Below are positions 1 to 13,600 of a stretch of 64,000 nucleotides of DNA, piece after piece. The stretch comes from Neodiprion pinetum (lineage: Eukaryota; Arthropoda; Insecta; Hymenoptera; Diprionidae), in contig NC_060237.1 in NCBI RefSeq assembly GCF_021155775.2, positions 16,886,970 through 16,950,969 of the forward strand, read 5' to 3'. Made by a program: the position numbers and the translations under genes. Each line of letters starts with the position of its first letter. The stretch's first letter is position 1. A model generated the notes under the pieces. The model saw only the letters and a program-made list of their open reading frames with translations. It did not search any database and was not told the DNA's origin.

Positions 1-810
1 AAACGCTGTCATTTTATCAATTACTTTTTGTAAAAAAAATTTCAGAGTAGCACACGTGGCACTTGAGTGGCAAAATTTACAAAATTTTCATTTGAACTAT
101 CAGTAAATGTTGTGTAAAATGATATCTTTGTATTTTGGATCATTTATTTGTAACAATGCGAAAATAAAAATCGCCATTCCGAATGTTTCTGCCCTTTACT
201 CCCTAATAAGCAGACTGTCATAATCATTCCATTCTACGATAATTCTGACAAATCAAAAATTCACATAATTTTCTAGCTAGAGTTTTCGAAGTAGTTTTAG
301 TAGAAATATGACAACTTTACCATACTTCATTGAAAACTTTCGATTGGAGACAGTTTCGCAAATGATATTCGGTATTCGAAAGTTACGAACGGGTCTGCAG
401 TGAAGAAAAATATTACTTCAAATTCCACTATATTTTCCAGCCCTTTTATGCTTACTGGTAAGTGAAGTGAAGTCTAATCACTCTTGCTCATCCAGTAGGT
501 ACCTAATAGTATTTTAGATGTACTTGTTACCCAATAAAATGGATTGCCATGGATGTGTAACTAAACGTGTAAAGACTTGTATAAGGATCTACTAAAAATG
601 CGGTGACGGCAAACAGGTAGGTTAAATTCAATTTAAAAAAAAACTACTTACGTCCGACACCGAATGAAGCTTAATTTTGCTAATGAAGCATCATTTTATG
701 AGAATAGAAATATTCATTGATTCATAAATGCTCATGTGTAGCATATAATTTTTTCAGAGGGTCAAAGTGGTGATCATGCTTTCGTGTCTGACTTTTAAGC
801 TGACTTTGAA
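1..810. other. Intergenic, no gene seen
   Basis: A+T-rich sequence with no long ORF and no recognisable RNA gene. A donor-like CTG|GTAAGT occurs near 457-465, but no coding exon can be attached to it. Confidence 0.6.
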
Positions 811-1263
811 CGTAGCTGAAACTAGCAGCGGGCACTAGCAGCGAAGTTCCCCCGGCCAGGGCCGAGACAGTCCTTGAGCACCCCGCGCATACCTCGAATC
901 GTAAAAGTCATAACTACGAGCAAATTTTTTAAAATTTATACTCAATTCACTCTTTACCTTGGGCAATTGATGAAGCGAGTAATCGTCGTGAGACACACCC
1001 TCCCGTAATTGTTATTAATTTTTTAAGCTTTGTATGTTATTTTATTCCCTAATTGACGATAGCAGCGAGCGATTTTTTCAAAATTTATTAAATAAAATTT
1101 CATCAATTGTCCAAGGTAAAGAGTGAATTGAGTATAAATTTTAAAAAATTTGCTCAGAGTTATGACCTTTACGATTCGAGGTATGCGCGGGGTGCTCGAT
1201 GACTGTCTCGGCACTGGCCGGGGGACACTTCGCTACTAGCGCCCGCTGGTAGTTTCAGCTACG
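811..1263. mobile_element. Foldback / MITE-like inverted-repeat element
   Basis: Two arms of about 164 bp (811-974 and 1099-1263) are reverse complements with a few mismatches and about one indel, separated by a 124 bp spacer. The outer ends read CGTAGCTGAAACTAG and, on the opposite strand, the same. The inner ends are CAATTGATGAA and TTCATCAATTG. The arms include a G+C-rich block (CCCCGGCCAG, GAGACAGTC) unlike the A+T-rich surroundings. No coding capacity was seen; the ORF across it is a by-product of the arms. I found no clear target-site duplication. Family is unassigned; a non-autonomous DNA transposon is the simplest reading. Confidence 0.75.
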
Positions 1264-4200
1264 TGAATTTGAATAGCTGCTACCAGGCAGGCTCAATGAT
1301 ACTAGTTCTATTTCAATTAAAGCTTTGAGACTTAGAAACGATGTACAATTTTTGAACTTTGCATTCATTTTACTTGAAATGAGTTTTTCAATACATTTCA
1401 CACGGTAACTTCGAAACCGTTCTTACGATTTTTAGGAAATTTGCTAGACATTCTATTACGATACGTATGATATTTTCCACAGAAACTAAAATGAATCATA
1501 TCCGACCCAGACTCTATACGAGTTATAAATTGAACATGTGCTAAGGACAAAAGTTACAGTTATTCAGTATGATTATTCAAAAAACGTGTATTATACTGGA
1601 AAAAAGAAGGTGCCATGACAGCATTCATAGAGTTTGGCGTAGTTCCGAAGTTATCTACTAAACGCTTAAAACACGCACTTTGATCGTGCATATGTCAGAT
1701 CAGTCGTGTATGACAACATCATAATGTTGTGAAAAACACAGGTGTCACAGCTCCAACGATTCTAAGAGTCAACTTTAAATAGCGCGAAAGGGCGATCACC
1801 CCCCTGAAACAAATAAAATTTAGTTGCCTCCGTCGCTTCATTTTGAATACGGACCTTTTCAACTCACTGTCAGCCTTTCCCATTAGAGAAATGCTCAGAA
1901 TCCGGAAGCCTAGATGTCAGGTTTGAAAATTACCGCCAAGTCGAGTCACTCGAGCGGTCACGTGGCTCGGGTAAGCCAATGACAGTGCGCCTGCCATGAG
2001 CCATGAATCTACCTTGGATGCCGCGACGCACCAACGCCGTTCACTCGGCAAGCGGTCGCGATTCAATTATACGGACAACAAAGCAGTTGAGCTTGTTACT
2101 TACATCGTATCCATTGAAGTATGATAACGGTGACAAGAAGCAGGACGAATGTACACTCGAGAAATCGCCGATTCCGCATTGTAGATTTCTCACAGTTTCC
2201 GTCGACGACAAATATCGTTTCACTAAACGGCATCGTACGAGCTTCGTTCAATCGCCATGTTACTTCTGATGTATGGCGCCCATTTCGTATTCCAAGCTTC
2301 GTCTCGCCGGAGCGCAATACCAAGGATCTTAGTTATCGGGAATAATGATTGGGCTTTGCGAGTACGAAATGAATCCGAAAATTTTTATCGTTGGCTACAG
2401 ATAGTGAATCACGTTATTCCCCGACCACTTGACACACATGTATATAATATAATGGTATATGTCGTGCATCCACCGCGTGGCAAATATTATAAATTGAACT
2501 GTGTGTAATTGGGTTTTTCACGAACTGTTCGCCACGACAACTTGTTTTACGAATTATAATTGAAAAATATATCACGGTTTTATATCACGCATACAGTACG
2601 ATTGTATGTGTCAAACGATTATCTCTAGCAGCCCGACAATCTCGTGATGTCACTGGCCAATTTACCCAACCTAATCTCGCGCTATTATTTTAATCCACAA
2701 AATCCAATATTCTCGTACCATGTTATGTCAGAATAATGAACGATGGTCTTACGTAATCCAAAACGTGTTGCAGCACCGGTGACTTTTTAACTAATTTGCA
2801 TCACTTTTTCCAATAAATTAGAACTGGAAGGCATTTTTTTCGTGGTGCAATTCGATTCCAACAGTATTAATGTACTGAAAAAACATTCAAGTACGTAACA
2901 TAAATTGCTGCGATGCCTCGATGTCAGTGATGTAAGTGCCAAATGATTGATGATAACCCCGATATACCTAATAATCTCAGTTTTGTAATAGAGGGAATCA
3001 AAAAGGAAGAAAACTTTATCGATATTCACTCAGACAAGGTCAACTGAAGGTAACTAAGCGAATGCAAAAATGCGTTGCGATTATTAGCTAGTCGCAAGAA
3101 AGCGCGACAAGTTATAATAACACCTTGCGCAATCGTAAACTGACCAGAACGGTTTAAGAACTGAATCGATCAATTTCACCGTTACCTTTGTTGAAATTTC
3201 CATCGCTTCGGTACTGTGTGAAATGAGTGTTTTACGAATATAAGCACCCGGTTATGTCAGTGAAAACAGTTATCTCTGCAACTCCATAATACAATTCAAT
3301 GATATTTTCCGCAAGTAAACGGTGGTTATGTGTGTGCTTCATTAACGGTATAATACTTATGGTTGCAAAAAAGATGTCACATTCCGTTGGGCTTGAATAA
3401 ATACATTTAGCATATAAACTTGTACAAACGTTTTTCCCATGTAACCATGCTTCCGTTATAACGTACCGACTGGCTCGCTTGCCTTACTTTTTCTTTATGT
3501 CTGACACATTTCACCGCATTTTATATTATTGTAATGAAGAATAATTACTTACGTTTAATTATTATAGCTATGGTTTTCTTGTGAATTGAGCGAAAAACGT
3601 ATTCGGTTTTTAAATTAAGTGATTTTCTATCCTTGTTAGTGCAATACAGCCAGCGCCGATCCTTGTTCTGTCATCTGGGGAAAGCTGTTTCAACCCCCCC
3701 TTCGCCCCGGATCTTATACCTGGTGTTCAGTTTCGTATTGAAAAATTGTTCATTCTCTAAGGAATACTGTAGTAAATTGCTAAAAAAATTCAAGCATATA
3801 GTCACATTAGAAAAACAATAAGTAAAATATTAATACGATAGATTTTCTGGTTGCAGCGACAAGACTTCTTTTTTTTTTTTGCGGCCACGACCGTAATTCT
3901 CGTTCATGATAAAAAACAAAAATATTTAATATAAGAAATGTATAGTCACCGCGTCTAGATATATTTACATGTGTATAATGATGACTTACAATTAAATAAT
4001 ATTATCAAAAAGACTAACAAAGGAAACTCCAATTCTTTATATTTTATTCTTGATACACGTACTCTTACAATTAGTACAATATATTTTTGATGTTTGTGTA
4101 TAGGTTTATGATTAATACTGTAATGTGATGTATGATTTTTTCGCCGTCCACTTTTTCACTCAACATAATTTCAATAGCAATTTCTTAACGATGAAAAGTG

Positions 4201-5050
4201 AGTTAAGAAGTCACCAGGAAATATTAAAAGAAAACTAGGTACACAATATTTTGAACCATATTGAGAATGGAATTTTATTAAAAGTCGTTCAAGATTCAGG
4301 AATAATAAAATAAACGGATCGTTTAATTACTGCAGCCAGAGTTACGACACTGTAAGTGAATTCTTTTTACATTCAGTTTTTACTTTCCACGGAATAAAGC
4401 GCATGGTTTTCCATAAAATATAAGTCTGTATAAAAGAAGCATGTTGCAAAGTTTTTGTAACCAGATGTACTATTCACTGACATTTTTATTTCAAGGCTAA
4501 CAGTAAAATTTCACTATCAACACACTTCCGACGCGCCACTTCAAGCTTGTACTCCAGCAAAGCGATTCAAGCATCCATCCGTACAGTTATCTTTCATTTA
4601 CCTCACTTACAATTAGATCTATAATGTTAAATCAACTATCAGTCTTACTTACAATAACATTCTATTGACTTATTGTTTCCTTCTTATAATATTTTTCACC
4701 AAACATTAACTTTTTTTCACGATTTTTTTCTTTTTCTTCAATTTCATTACAAACCCTTTTAACTGAGGTTTCAGAATAAGTATACGAAACTCACATTAAC
4801 TCACAAGCAAACCTCACCAAACAAAAGGCCTCGATTTCCCTGTAAATTTTTCTTCTTATTTCAGCTATTACGATATACCAAAAAAGAACCCAAAAATAAG
4901 TAGCCTAAATTAAATTCTTCATGTCATTTAAATACATATAAATTTTTTGTAATAAATAAATCAAGTAAATTATTATTTAAGGCAATCCATTTTTAAGTTA
5001 GTCAATTCAGTAAGTATAGTTTGTTTATACACACTAGTCATTCGTCGTTT
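1264..5050. other. Intergenic, no supported gene
   Basis: Short overlapping ORFs on both strands at 2003-2508 have no recognisable motif and shadow one another, so I do not call them genes. The rest is A+T-rich spacer with scattered poly(T) runs (for example near 3870-3881). Confidence 0.5.
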
Positions 5051-5092
5051 GTCATTACCAATATAATATAATTATGCATTTTATTACAGAAA

Positions 5093-7171
5093 ATGTGGGT
5101 GTTAGTATCTGTCGTAATTTGTCTCTTATTCGTTTTGTTCTATTTATTTCCAAAACCAAACTTTAACGTTAAGCCACAATTTCTAGACGTTATCTTATTT
5201 ATCAATTACATAAATAATTACGCTAACGGAAAACTATTCAATGTAATAACTACTCAAGTATCTACTGATGAATCATTTATTTATAAACTATTTGGTATCA
5301 TTTTCAGATCTTGTTGATCGATGCGTGCGTGAAGCACAGCGACGTACTTTGTGCTAATAAAATCTATTAGAAGGTGTGTTTTCACGCACTTTGTAGGATT
5401 CAGATTTAAAGTTTAAACAAAATTACGTTCAAGTTTTGATATTATCCATCTTTTTCTCTATAAAACCCTACTTAAACGATGCGTAATTAAATTAGAAGCT
5501 TGTCGACACGTGCAGACGAGACTTGCGTCCCGAAACTAGTTCCACTAATCGCAAACTATTGTTACATGTGTGAATAATAAGATAGAAATCATCAGCAGTA
5601 TTCATCAACTTTAAGGTTTCTGAGATAAAAGTATATAAAACAAAGTAGCTGAGAATACATTCAAAACACCAGCATCCAAATTTTCTGTAACAGAATAAAA
5701 AATAATTATCACTATTTTTCTTTTCACAGGCAAAAATTAAATTCATTCGTAGAATACAATTTGCGGTATTCATTTCTTGTGTTCGTAGATTTTTATCGAC
5801 CTTAACGAAAATTCAATGATTTTCCTTAAATTAGGTAAAAAACTAGAGTTACAACAAACATTAATTTTCGGGACTTCTATTATAAGAGATCAGGAAAATT
5901 TAGAAGGAAATCAGGGTCCGGTTTTCGTGAGGTTTACTTGTCAGGCGGGAAAGTTAGTTTTAAAATATCAGAGAAATAAGTTCTTCTTGACTGACGCTCT
6001 CGTGAAACACACCTTACGCAAAAAATACACTTTGTGACTTTGAAATGTGAGTCGATAAGTGTACTACTGGGGCACGCTATGCCTAGTTTAAATCCATTTC
6101 GTCATTCCATTATTATACAAATCGAAATACTTGTGGTCCAAGTAAAGAATAACGACTACTCCCAATTTTATCAAAACTTTCGACTCAGTGCATACCGTAT
6201 TCGGATAAATGATCGTTTTCCTGCAGGGAACAACGATCCGAATTTTATTTTTTCGACGAATTTTATTCTACAAAAGTATCGATCAATAATGATAGAGCGG
6301 CATTCGTTAGCCACACAACCGCACGAGGCTTTAAACTGATTTACCATTTTTTATACAATGTCTTGTTCAACAAACGACAATCATATGCTACGTGCATGTC
6401 CATATAGAATTTTTTTGATTATCAGCTATTTCTCAGCCTGACGAGTCACCATTTTTGTCTAAGTTCGATTGCTGCTTACCTCACTCGGTGAAAATGATGA
6501 TTCTCATCTTTCAGTAAGCAATCCTCTACAGGACTAGTTGTTCGAATTTCTTGTAGTTTCGAAATTTCTAAGAAGACGATTTCTTGCTTTTTTTCATTTG
6601 ATTTCTTGCTTATCCGTAATCGAGAAACAAAGTGATAGATAAATAATGGTGGTCCTAATTCCTGACTTATCCCTTGCGATATGAAACAATGTTACTCGTA
6701 CAAGATAATGATCCAAATATTTATAGTTTACAAAAACGTTCTGTTCCCTTGTCTCTTCTAAAATCAGCAACAAAGACGACATGGAATAACTCACGAGTTC
6801 TTCAGTCACACATAGAAACTTATTTTATTTTACTAAATATTGCAATCGATTCTACCGTAAAAAATGTTTAGAAAATTTAAATAAATGTGGTTTTACTTGA
6901 CCTTCTAACTTATTGGTCCGATGAGTTTTTTGTTGAATTAAGTGACATTTTGATGAATGAAGAAAAATTATTTTTCCTCTGCGTATTTCATCGCCATATT
7001 CATCGTAACGAACAACTCCTTTCATCCTCTATTTTCACCAACAATAATTCTAATCAACCAGTAATCGGGTTTTCAGGTTTTCCAAAATCTCTGTCATTTT
7101 CACCTCCAGATCATTACGCCGTTGCACCACCTCATGTTTTTGCTGTAGAAAAAAATGAAAAGTACAAATAA
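5093..7171 (+). other. Cluster of weak plus-strand ORFs, possible decayed gene(s)
   Basis: A very A+T-rich segment with several plus-strand ORFs of 65-101 codons: 5093-5317, 5816-6037, 6034-6339, 6674-6871 and 6887-7171. The first starts with a strongly hydrophobic stretch (MWVLVSVVICLLFVLFYLF) that reads as a signal anchor or transmembrane segment, followed by a polar region. The ORF at 5816 lies in the same frame, and the ORF at 6034 overlaps its end by 4 nt in another frame. I recognise no family. The segment could be a decayed gene, an old insertion, or chance ORFs in A+T-rich DNA. No splice model joins them convincingly. Confidence 0.15.
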
Positions 7172-8110
7172 TATCGACTCGTTTTCCACATACAAGATAG
7201 AAATAAGTGTATAATTAAAAGTAGTTGATGATTGTGTAGTCGAATAACCAGGTATACAATTTATAACGCAGTCATCTTGGTGGAACAAAATAACGTCTTA
7301 TACGGTTGATCTATGCGGTATATAATGACGCTATACTCTTTTCCCAAGCATTACGTACTGATACAGCATTTCATATTGCTGCAATCTCGTAGAGAGCTTG
7401 CAATCTTGCATCATGTTTGCAGTATTGATGGAATGTTGTGGAAACTTTTTGCCGCAATATGATATGACAATATTTTAAATATTATTTCGTTAAAACACAT
7501 TGCAGTGTAGCATTACACATTTTTATGTTGTTCGTATAAGATATGTATTCTTGAAATTTATACATTACAGTTGCAGTATGAAATTCGTTAGAAATGTTCC
7601 ACTATCATAAATGTTCGTTGAATTTATTCGCATTCGCATTAAATTCACAAACAAATGAGGCTCATATCATATTTTGTGTATTAATTCATTAACGCACTAC
7701 TGGCATCAAATTCATTGTCAACTTCAAAGGCGCAGAGTGGATCGATTTTATATTAGAACGGTTTTCTTACAGACTTGCTTGAATTTTGAATTTAAAATAG
7801 GTTCCACAGTTGGCCACCAAGCGCGTTGTTAATCACAAAATGCTCGTTACGCTCCTACCCATATAACAAAGGCTTACGTTTGATATAAAGTCACTAATCA
7901 TATTTACTTCACTAATCATATAGTACGTTCATCACATCATATTTGATATTGCGCTTACTCAATAAGTTTAGGTAGATTTTGCTCGAGTAAATTTGATTAT
8001 TCCAATTCTCAAAAAAGATTCAGCGGCATTCCAATTCCATATCGATTTCATTTATTTACAACCGTTCATTTTTTATTTTCACGCATGTTGATATCGAAAC
8101 TGATTCTAAA
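7172..8110. other. Intergenic, recurrent GCAATCTTGC-like motifs
   Basis: No gene is visible. The motif GCAATCT(T/C)G recurs near 7380 and 7398 and again beyond the neighbouring MITE near 8491 and 8598. This suggests an older repetitive sequence into which the MITE inserted. Confidence 0.3.
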
Positions 8111-8461
8111 TAGGGGAACGTAGGGCAGGACGGACCCCCTGAAAAATATGCCAAAAAAAAAAAAAAAATGTACAAAAAAAAGGTTTTGTTCAATAGTTTC
8201 ATAATTGATAGTTTATCATCGGTTAGTAAACAAAATTGCGTATTTCGGGAAAAAGGAATACTTTAAAAGTTTTAAAAAATAACAGCATTTACATCATTTT
8301 TTGGAGGGGGTCCGTCGTGCCCTGGAATTTTTTTTTTTTTACTTATGGAAATGTAATGATGAATTTTTTCGAGATAGATCATAACAACTTGTAGCCGGTG
8401 CTCAACAGCTACAAAAAATAATTAGCGGTTTAGGGGATCGGTCACGCCCTACGTTCCCCTA
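8111..8461. mobile_element. Tc1/mariner-like MITE, 351 bp
   Basis: A perfect 16 bp terminal inverted repeat, TAGGGGAACGTAGGGC at 8111-8126 and its reverse complement at 8446-8461. If the outer TA is the target-site duplication, the element proper begins GGGGAACG and ends CGTTCCCC, which fits a Tc1/mariner-type insertion at TA. An internal inverted copy of the subterminal block (ACGGACCCCCT near 8130, AGGGGGTCCGTCGTGCCCT near 8306) gives extra fold-back potential. It has homopolymer A and T tracts and no coding sequence. Confidence 0.8.
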
Positions 8462-10595
8462 CATTGTTGCAATATTACCCCATAATATTATCGCAATCTT
8501 GCCAGAACCTCCACTTGGTACAGGACGTAGCAGCATTGTCACAGCATTTCTGCAAAGTAACTGCAACATTTCTAATCTTGCAAAACGAAACTGGTGCAAT
8601 CTTGAGGCAGCATGACATGCTGTATGGGTAAGATATCGTGAATAACTAGCCCGGATTATTCGACGGTGATCTAAACCGCTGTGAAAAATGTAAAGTGAGT
8701 GTATCTAGCTATCTCTTAACCGCAGATGCCAACTCATTCATCATTTTTTAATTAAACTGCAAATGAATAGGACTTATAATGACTCAGCTGAACAAACATT
8801 TCGGTGATTGAGGTATGATTGTTAAATGTCTCGAGTAATACTATATCCGACTTATAATACGACAAGGCGTGACTATATCCAAGCAAAGGAAGCAAGTATA
8901 TTCAGAGTAATTGATCAATCATGAAAAAAGTGGACAAAAACATAAGTAAAGGGCTATGAAAGTGCGCCCTATAACTACGATTAAGATCACGCGCAATTTT
9001 GCCGAGACGATAACAGCAGCATAGCATCCTTTAAATAACTTTTATAACTATTACTGAATAATCAGGGTAGTGGTATAAATACGAAAGTCAAATAGGTTTA
9101 AAGTTCGATTTATTGTCAGACATAAAATGCCAGGCGACATCCGTTTATAATACATAAGATTAGTTTTTCATTAATTTTCATAGTTATACCCTAAATACTT
9201 AAACATAACACAGCTCCCGTTAAACAATCAACAAACTCTAGGAGCTGTGGATTTGTGAATTCATCATTAGAATTACCATAGTAATAACAGCAACAACAAT
9301 ATTCATCTGCTACAAAAAACAACAACTTTTTCAAACTCATCCAAGTCTTTAATCGCTGTTTACTATTGATTGATTTTTGTTCTACAGCAACTCATATTTG
9401 AACGGTATTTCAAAGAAAATTCTTCGATATAATTTGTGAGTCTGTCGCTTGATTTCAGAATCAGCCATTTCGAAACCGAATTTGCGTGAAGCAAAATTTC
9501 GATGCCAATGAAAATTACTACGTGATGCTGACCTTGGCTGACTCAGTGTTTTAACGTATAAAGAAGCTAACTTGAAATTTAATTTGAAGACGGGTTTATT
9601 TATTATCCTCTGAATATACATTGAAAAATTTTCACATAAAAAATTCGTTCGATTCAAAGACGTACAAAATATGTACATAAATTTTGTTTCGGCAAGTATA
9701 ACAATATGCACTACAGTAAGGATATCCCCACAGTTGTTTGTTGCTAAATTGTGAAGGTGACTTTTTTTCCTAAGATCATTGCATGTGTCAAGATATTTTG
9801 AGCGTGGTGTCCGTGCCTGATTCAAGAGTTTTTACGAGAATCCCCCTCATTCTCTTGTGAAACGTCGATTCGATTTGAAATTTTTTTTGATATGTTCGTT
9901 TTGATTTTAGGAAGTGTGTTCTAGTCAGTGAGGACCGATAAATTGTCACGTAAATTAATAATCGAATAATTTGCAGCGTGCAATCTCAAAGGCATCTCGT
10001 GGCGAAGAAAATTGATCAAAAACCTGTGCAATATTTTGAGTAGCTGTCCAGAGGGCACCTTCCGACAATAGCAGGACAATCTTACGAAAAATTTGATATG
10101 GGTTCAAAGTTTTGCGAAAGAGTGAAATGGATTATCGTAACAACTCTTAATGTCGGTTATGTAATACCACGGTTAAATACCTCGAGCGTAGAAGCGATCG
10201 GTTGACTGAAACACCTTCTAAAAACTTTTGCTGGAGCTTCATGTTATACAGATATGCAAAAGAACTTCGAACAGACTCTACGTATTCACTGCAAAGATGA
10301 GAAATTTATTATCACATCTAAATAGAAACTGCTCCGTAATCTCCAGAATATGTATTTAATGTAAAAAAATTTAATTGATGCAAATAACCATTGGGTGATT
10401 TAAGCTAATATTTAGTTAGATTCAGGAAATCACGAGATAATTACTGTTTTAATCAAGTCGGTGAATTTTATCTCCTCCATAGAGGGCGTATGGTAAAAAA
10501 ATTATAACGATTGTTTTCAAAAGACTCTTACAAAATATACGGAACAGATGGTTCAAGTTCAAAAATATCGAACAAACAAAAAATATTCATATAAC
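8462..10595. other. Spacer and possible 3' region of the minus-strand gene
   Basis: No convincing gene. A 147-codon minus-strand ORF (9382-9825) shows no recognisable domain and I do not accept it. The part nearest 10.6 kb may be 3' UTR of the downstream-reading minus-strand gene. A minus-strand AATAAA (TTTATT on the plus strand) lies at 10,305-10,310, about 390 bp after that gene's stop codon. Confidence 0.4.
10305..10310 (-). terminator. Candidate poly(A) signal
   Basis: AATAAA on the minus strand, about 390 bp beyond the stop codon of the 1,125-residue ORF. The position is plausible, but such hexamers are frequent in A+T-rich DNA. Confidence 0.25.
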
Positions 10596-10678
10596 CAGTG
10601 TTGTACAATATCTAGATAATTTTAAGTAAGACAATCGTCTTAGATAACTGTATTATCTCATTTTCTTATACAACACTG
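10596..10678. mobile_element. 83 bp hAT-type mini-MITE in the 3' flank
   Basis: Terminal inverted repeats CAGTGTTGTA (10,596) and TACAACACTG (ending 10,678), with further pairing inside (GATAAT / ATTATC). The CAGTGTT terminus is typical of hAT elements. I see no exact 8 bp duplication, so the assignment rests on the termini. It lies 19 bp past the stop codon of the minus-strand gene and would form a hairpin in that gene's 3' UTR. Confidence 0.5.
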
Positions 10679-10697
10679 CTAACTAATATAAGTATTT

Positions 10698-13600
10698 TCA
10701 ATATTGCTGAGTGTATCCAATAAGGTGTACCGGACCCTCCGGGCTAAGTTGTTTCCTTTCGGAAACCGTAACCGTTGCGACTTTGTTCCTGTACTCTTTG
10801 ACCTTGACCTTTTCAGTATCACTTTCAGGCTGGTCAGTGAACTCCGTTAGCTTTTCATCATAATGATAGGGTGCCGGTTCTGGGACCACGAGTAGATCCA
10901 ACACTTCTTCATTGGCAGCCGGTGGATTCATTTCCTTCAATTCCTGTGACTTTTCGCTCCCCTTACCATTCTCATAATCATAATCGTTTTGACTAAAGCC
11001 AAAGAAGTCGTGAGCACTTTTGGGATCATCAAATCTAAGCGTTGACTTGTCCTCGACATGAGGCATGGAGTGTATTTGGACGGGCGCCTGATGCTGCTCG
11101 TTCGTGCTCTCATCGAATCTTCTTCCGTTGAGACGAGGTTTCGCCAGCGTGTAGTGTTGACTGAAAATTGGCTCTCGACCCGGTTGGTCATAGATTTTTT
11201 TTCCAAACTGACTACCGTCCTTATTTCCGGGTATGTGAACTCCTTCGTTAGTAGCTTGTCTCTGGTATGACTCCCTAGGTTCATACTGACGTGGACTTGA
11301 AGGACTTGAAGGGATTGAGGGAACTTGAACGTGCTGCGAATTGGCATTCGGTCCACGGCTTTCGTAATTACTTTGATGATTCGCATATGGGTATTCGTCA
11401 GAGGTATACTGATGATTCTCTACTTCAGACGGTTGGTCAGTACGCTGTTCTTGAATGTTATCTCGCGACCGCGTTGTGTCATGGCTAGCCTGCGCCCTAC
11501 TTTCCTGAGAATCGTATCTAGCTGATGGGAAGTAAGGCGCGTGTGGTTCCTGTGTTGTATCCGATTCCTGGCCACTCGAAAGTCTCGGGTATTCGTTCTC
11601 TGCGTTCCGAGGTTCGGAAGAATATTCTTTATAAGGTTCCTGTTCATTTTTCTGTTGATATTTACCACGCATTGTTTTAGAGGCAGAGTCGTACCCAGGC
11701 ACGAAATATTGTACAGGTTTAGTTTGCTCGCCTTCGCTGGAACCTGCATTACGAGATGCGCTTTCAACAGGAATATCAGTTTCCGGGGTGGATTCAACTA
11801 GCGGAAGTTCAGCTACGTTAGTTTGCTCGGTGCTATCAAATACGAAGTCAAACGGAGCTGGCCAAGCCTGAATATCTTTGGATTCACCATCGTGAAGACT
11901 TTTCATAGTGAGTTTCTGTGGCAGTCCAATCGATGCCTGTTCATCCTCATTTGGGTTTTTCTTTTCCACCGGCGATTCTTTCTCAGATTCTTCAGCCTCT
12001 TTTGGCTTTGAATTATAATTGTAAGACATAATTCGTTCTAAGCCAGTCATACCGTCATTGTGACCATAAACGTACGTAACCGGCGAATAGTAAGGCATAA
12101 AACTCTTGAAGTCGAAATGATACAAAGGTATGTCTTTCTTTTCGGTGGAGTTTTCGTCTTTTGATTTCTCACTCTTGTCCTCCGATTCTCCGTCTGAGTC
12201 TTGTTTCAAGTCAGATTTAGGGCTTTGATCCACATCCGACGCTTGAGTTGAGCTTTCAAGATCATAATCTGGCTCTTGATTTTTCATGTAAGGCTCATAT
12301 GGGCCATAAGATTCCGAGTAATCAGGACTTTTCGAGCCTTCGTTACGCTGGGGTGCTGATTCGTCCTGGTCGTTAGCGTTCTCCAATTTCTCTGCCGATT
12401 GCGTGCTCTCTTCGGGCCTATCTTCTAGTTCATACTCTTCGTACTTCAGTTCTGGAGCTGGCGAAGAGTACTCTTCCTTCAGTTGTGCCAAGTGATCGTC
12501 AAAATTTTCCCTATTCCGTTCATCGTGATTCCTTTCCCACCAGGGCTTTGATTCCGTTTTGTAATTCTCCGAATCCTGCGTCTTTTCAGGGATATATAAA
12601 CCCGTATTGGGATCTTTGAATTTGACGAAGTAATCGGCAATGTTTTCATCAATCTGCCCCTGGTCTTCTAAGCTTTCTCCATAACTATTCTGCAGACTTT
12701 CCGATTTTGAAGTACCGTCATGTCTTGAAATTGGCAGTGATTGTTCCTCTTCATTGTTGTAGCTACTATGTCTTGGAGGAAAGTCTTCATACTCTTCTTG
12801 TTTTTTCGGCTCTTCATCGTACTCAAAGTGTTGTTTAGGACTTCTTTCATCCTCAAACTCGTACCTTCGGGGATGCTCTTCTTCATCTTCAGCGTTCGAC
12901 GGTTTCTCCTGACCATGCGAGAAATTCTCGTACCTCTCCTTCGGGTCCTCGGCGTTTATCTCCAATTTTACTTCATCGTCTCGATCTATGTTCACTCTCT
13001 CCAGTTCTCTCGGCCTGTCAATATGCGTTTCATCTCTCGCCGCAATTTCCTTCTCACGATTTGTAAACCGCTCATCCGTATGTTCATGGTCTTGTTGCTG
13101 CTTCGCAAGTAACTCTTCGTGTTCCTTCAGTTTATCAGAATAAGCCTTTTGTCGCTCCTCCAGCTGTTGAAGTCTCTCATCCAATCCCTTCTGCCAATTG
13201 ACCTCTGGCATATGCCCGTTATTGGGTAACGCAAAATACACATCTTTGTCGCTCTTGAGATCTTTATTTTCGACATTGAATGTTACCATGTCTTCTTTGT
13301 TTCTGTATTCAGTTTCAACCTCCTGCTTTATGAGATTAGGAGGTTTGGCCGGTAAAGTTCCTGAAGTCGTCGAAGGCGTGCGGGTGGGTGGCAGTAACGG
13401 AATTAGGTTGGGAACTATTGGACTTGGTATTTTCGCCAAGGTTGGCTTTGGTGCAGGAGCGGGAGCCGGTGCCGGTGCAGGTGCAGGAGCTCCAGCTGCA
13501 CTATTTCCGTGGAAAAGCTGCTCGTACTGAACCAGTTGTCCAGGAAGATTATTATTCGCGTTTGCACCGAAATTGACAACTCCCGTAAGTCTAATGGTTT

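Noticed and set aside
9382..9825. 147-codon minus-strand ORF
   Set aside because: No recognisable motif, promoter or poly(A) context; possible by chance.
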